Shown: piece after piece, positions 38,618 through 41,016 of the stretch
How positions within the stretch are numbered: position 1 is the first letter of the stretch
Layout of the letters: the number at the start of each line of letters is the position of its first letter
IMG/VR virus record: IMGVR_UViG_3300017725_000016
Coordinates: 1-41,016 of that record
Source of the DNA: a virus
Strand: one strand, 5' to 3'
Length of the DNA: 41,016 nt
Position numbers and translations under genes: made by a program
Notes under the pieces: generated by a model
What the model saw: the letters and a program-made list of their open reading frames with translations, nothing else
Told to the model about the DNA's origin: nothing
Database searches by the model: none

Positions 38618-38810
38618 TATAGAAGACATTATAGAAGAGTTACCTAAATTACTCGTAGCACACGCACATAAAAAATTAAAATCAGGAGAAGACTTAACAG
38701 CTTCCGAAATGAAAGTATGTTTAGATGTATGTAAAGCATACAGCAAGACAACCATAGGAGAAAAACCTGATAACATTTTAGATACAGTACCATTTGATAC
38801 AGATGGATAA
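38580..38810 (+). CDS. Terminase small subunit, T7 gp18-like
   Basis: The protein has 76 residues with a GTG start at 38580, preceded by ACAGGAGAAG. It is acidic and helical (IEDIIEELPKLLVAHAHKKL, then GEDLTASEMKVCLDVCKAYS), as small terminase subunits are, and is directly upstream of the large subunit with an 8-bp overlap. It recognises phage DNA and controls packaging with the large subunit. T7 gp18 is slightly longer (89). Confidence 0.78.
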   Translation: MEQKNIEDKADPNIEDIIEELPKLLVAHAHKKLKSGEDLTASEMKVCLDVCKAYSKTTIGEKPDNILDTVPFDTDG

Positions 38811-40443
38811 ACGAATAAAGAATTTTAAAAACTTTTTGTACTTATGTTGGCAACATTTAAACTTACCAGAACCAACTAAAGTTCAATACGATATTGCAGA
38901 CTATCTACAATCAGACGAAAAGCGTCTGGTTATACAGGCATTTAGAGGTGTAGGTAAATCATGGATTACTTCAGCCTTTGTATGTCACCAATTATTACTT
39001 AATCCACAAAGGAACATATTAGTTGTATCAGCGAGTAAAAGCAGGGCAGACGATTTTAGTACATTTACACAGCGACTTATTGCTGAAATGCCATTACTAC
39101 AGCACTTACAACCCAGAGACAATCAACGTCATTCAAAGGTTAGCTTTGACGTTGCACCTGCTCTAGCGTCACATGCACCTAGTGTTAAATCAATGGGTAT
39201 TACAGGACAGCTAACAGGTTCAAGAGCAGACTTAATTATTGCAGATGACGTAGAGTCCGCTAACAACTCGCAAACACAACTTATGCGTGACAGGCTTAGT
39301 GAGACAGTAAAAGAATTTGACGCTATTATAAAACCAAAAGTAGGTCGTATTGTATTTCTAGGTACGCCACAAACTGAAATGTCTTTATATAACTCTTTAG
39401 ATGAAAGAGGCTACAAGACAAAGATATGGACAGCTTTATATCCAACTAAAGAACAGATTATTGGTTATGGAAATAAACTTTCTACTATTATTGGTAATGT
39501 TTTAAACAAAGAAGGACAACCAACTGACCCTGAAAGATTTAATGAAATAGATTTGATGGAACGACAGTCAAGTTATGGTCGTTCAGGTTTTAACTTACAG
39601 TTCATGTTAGACACTACAATGTCTGACGCAAACAGATACCCACTTAAACTTAATGATTTAATTGTGTTGTCTGGTTGTTCTACATGGACAGAAGCTCCTG
39701 CAAAAATACAATGGGCTTCAGGACAAGACCAAATCAAAGCTCTTGACCCTGAGTTACCTAATGTAGGACTAAAAGGTGATTACTTTACTTCACCATTATA
39801 CATGTCAGACGAATATACAAAATTTGAAGGCACAGTAATGTCCATTGACCCTAGTGGTCGTGGTGCTGATAAGACAGCTTATGCTGTTCTTAAGATGTTA
39901 CATGGTGTTCTTTATCTAACTGCTATTGGTGCATTAGATGGTGGATACAATGATGAAACTTTAAAACAACTTTCACAGATAGCTAAGACACATGATGTTA
40001 ATTATGTAGTCATAGAGTCTAACTTTGGTGATGGTATGGCTACAGCGTTGTTAAAACCTGTAATGGCAAACATACACCCATGTGAAATAGAAGAAGTAAG
40101 ACACAGCATACAAAAAGAAAAACGAATTATAGATACCTTAGAACCTATTATGAATACTCATAGGTTAGTTATAGACGAAGGTCTTATTAAAGATGACTTT
40201 AGGCTAGAACCTGACCACCAGTTGTTCAGACAAATGACTAGGATTACAAGAGATAAAGGAGCTCTAAGGCATGATGACCAGATAGACGCCCTAGCAATAG
40301 CGGCTAACTACTGGGTTGAACGTATGGATAGAGACCAACAACTCTCATACAATCAACACAAAGCAGACCTTGTGGACGCAGAGTTAGAACAGTTCATGGA
40401 GAGTGCAATAGGTCGTAAAGTCCGCTCTAACAGGTGGATATAG
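38803..40443 (+). CDS. Terminase large subunit, T7 gp19-like
   Basis: The protein has 546 residues (T7 gp19: 586). The ATPase domain shows Walker A AFRGVGKSW (about 46-54), Walker B LIIADDVES (about 143) and FLGTPQTEM. The nuclease domain shows SIDPSGRGADKTAY (about 346), VVIESNFGDG and LRHDDQIDALAIA (about 488). It drives DNA into the prohead and cuts concatemers. The ATG at 38803 is chosen within the overlap ATGGATAA with the small subunit. The stop lies in promoter P7. Confidence 0.95.
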   Translation: MDKRIKNFKNFLYLCWQHLNLPEPTKVQYDIADYLQSDEKRLVIQAFRGVGKSWITSAFVCHQLLLNPQRNILVVSASKSRADDFSTFTQRLIAEMPLLQHLQPRDNQRHSKVSFDVAPALASHAPSVKSMGITGQLTGSRADLIIADDVESANNSQTQLMRDRLSETVKEFDAIIKPKVGRIVFLGTPQTEMSLYNSLDERGYKTKIWTALYPTKEQIIGYGNKLSTIIGNVLNKEGQPTDPERFNEIDLMERQSSYGRSGFNLQFMLDTTMSDANRYPLKLNDLIVLSGCSTWTEAPAKIQWASGQDQIKALDPELPNVGLKGDYFTSPLYMSDEYTKFEGTVMSIDPSGRGADKTAYAVLKMLHGVLYLTAIGALDGGYNDETLKQLSQIAKTHDVNYVVIESNFGDGMATALLKPVMANIHPCEIEEVRHSIQKEKRIIDTLEPIMNTHRLVIDEGLIKDDFRLEPDHQLFRQMTRITRDKGALRHDDQIDALAIAANYWVERMDRDQQLSYNQHKADLVDAELEQFMESAIGRKVRSNRWI

Positions 40444-40458
40444 TACCCATAGTAGACA
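40439..40458 (+). promoter_or_regulatory. Phage RNA polymerase promoter P7
   Basis: TATAGTACCCATAGTAGACA overlaps the terminase stop codon and lies just before the glucosaminidase gene (ATG 40474). Across the circle junction it would express both peptidoglycan hydrolases. Confidence 0.78.
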
Positions 40459-40473
40459 ACATGAAGGAGCTAA

Positions 40474-40992
40474 ATGAAATACAGAGGCTTAATATACATG
40501 TTCTTTTTCGTATACTTACTGGCAAGTTGCTTTGCTAATAAAGTACACGCAAATGAATACCAAGACAGTTTTATAGAGACAATAAAAGGGTGTTTAAACG
40601 CCCATACAAAGCCCTCAGAGGCTATCGTACCTGAAGACCTAGTGATTGCTCAGGCAATAATTGAAAGCAACTGGGGTCGGAGTCGATTTGCTACGGAAGG
40701 CAACGCTTTATTTGGTGTAAGAACCTATAATTTAAGTGTACCGCACATGAAACCTAAAGACAACCCTGACGTTAAATGGGGTGTTAAAAGATATAAGACA
40801 CAATGTGACTCAGTAAATGACTATATATTTATTATTTCTAACTCTCATCACTATGAAGAGTTTAGAAAGTTATTATTACAAGACGTTGACTACATACAAT
40901 TAGCCAATGCCTTAAAACCATACAGTGAAAACAAAGACTATTCTAAGATACTTATTAAAGTAATTAGATTTGTCGTAATGAGGAATACATAA
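40474..40992 (+). CDS. Glucosaminidase-domain peptidoglycan hydrolase (Bax/FlgJ-like), exported
   Basis: The protein has 172 residues. A signal segment (GLIYMFFFVYLLASCF) ends at a Cys-rich junction (LASCFAN), close to a lipobox. The catalytic domain has IAQAIIESNWGRSRFA with the catalytic Glu (about residue 68), NALFGVRTYN and WGVKRYKTQCDSVNDYIF, as in the glucosaminidase family. It should cut peptidoglycan between GlcNAc and MurNAc from the periplasm. AAGGAGC precedes the ATG, and the gene is followed by the GH24 lysozyme (TAATG across the junction). It may act at lysis or, if packaged, at entry. Confidence 0.85.
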   Translation: MKYRGLIYMFFFVYLLASCFANKVHANEYQDSFIETIKGCLNAHTKPSEAIVPEDLVIAQAIIESNWGRSRFATEGNALFGVRTYNLSVPHMKPKDNPDVKWGVKRYKTQCDSVNDYIFIISNSHHYEEFRKLLLQDVDYIQLANALKPYSENKDYSKILIKVIRFVVMRNT

Positions 40993-41016
40993 TGAAACCA
41001 AACTTTGAAGAGTACC
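40894..41016. repeat. Terminal direct repeat, right copy
   Basis: Identical to 1-123. See the left copy. The overlap carries the end of the glucosaminidase gene and the first eight codons of the lysozyme gene. Confidence 0.95.

Overview
The window is the complete, circularly closing genome of a T7-like podovirus (Autographiviridae type) with low G+C. Bases 1-123 are identical to 40894-41016, so the unique length is 40,893 bp. Every confident gene is on the + strand. The gene set is a single-subunit RNA polymerase, gp2.5-type SSB, endonuclease I, gp3.5-like protein, primase-helicase, family A DNA polymerase, gp6-type exonuclease, class I ribonucleotide reductase, and then the T7 virion order gp6.7/gp7.3/8/9/10/11/12/13/14/15/16/17/18/19. 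A tyrosine integrase sits just before the RNA polymerase. That combination, the AT-rich codon use and the absence of photosynthesis genes resemble the integrase-bearing pelagiphages of SAR11 bacteria. The host is inferred, not shown.

Layout. 40474-563: two peptidoglycan hydrolases (glucosaminidase and GH24 lysozyme) straddle the circle junction. 564-3187: an early/accessory region of very small genes, several of them membrane peptides, separated by structured RNA. 3264-6545: integrase and RNA polymerase. 6617-8149: SSB, endonuclease I and a T7-lysozyme homologue, closed by a strong terminator. 8230-16617: replication and nucleotide metabolism, including a SpeD-like protein and NrdA/NrdB. 16643-21476: small ejected-protein homologues, portal, scaffold, three tiny basic proteins and capsid, closed by a terminator. 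21565-32417: tail tube proteins and internal virion proteins. 32467-36885: a cluster of fibre-type proteins. 36920-38339: holin-like and membrane-lysis candidates. 38344-40443: two small proteins and the terminase.

The most striking content is in 1323-2439. Three complete hammerhead ribozymes can be folded by hand, and they use three different open-stem topologies: type III at 1323-1385, type II at 2002-2060 and type I at 2379-2439. Each has a full CUGANGA/GAAA core, a GUC cleavage site and fully paired stems (two G-U wobbles in total). Each precedes a small gene that has the same A-rich leader (ACAAACAAAACAA plus a Shine-Dalgarno). This looks like an early operon cut into cistrons by its own RNA, in the place where T7 uses host RNase III.

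Second, seven copies of a 20-bp motif (TAwAGTwCCCnTnnTAGAnn) lie at transcription-unit starts, including directly before the RNA polymerase gene. They are the likely promoters of the phage polymerase. Third, the gp3.5-like protein lacks two of three zinc ligands and both other catalytic residues of T7 lysozyme, so it has probably lost amidase activity and kept only a regulatory role. Lysis would then fall to the glucosaminidase and GH24 enzymes.
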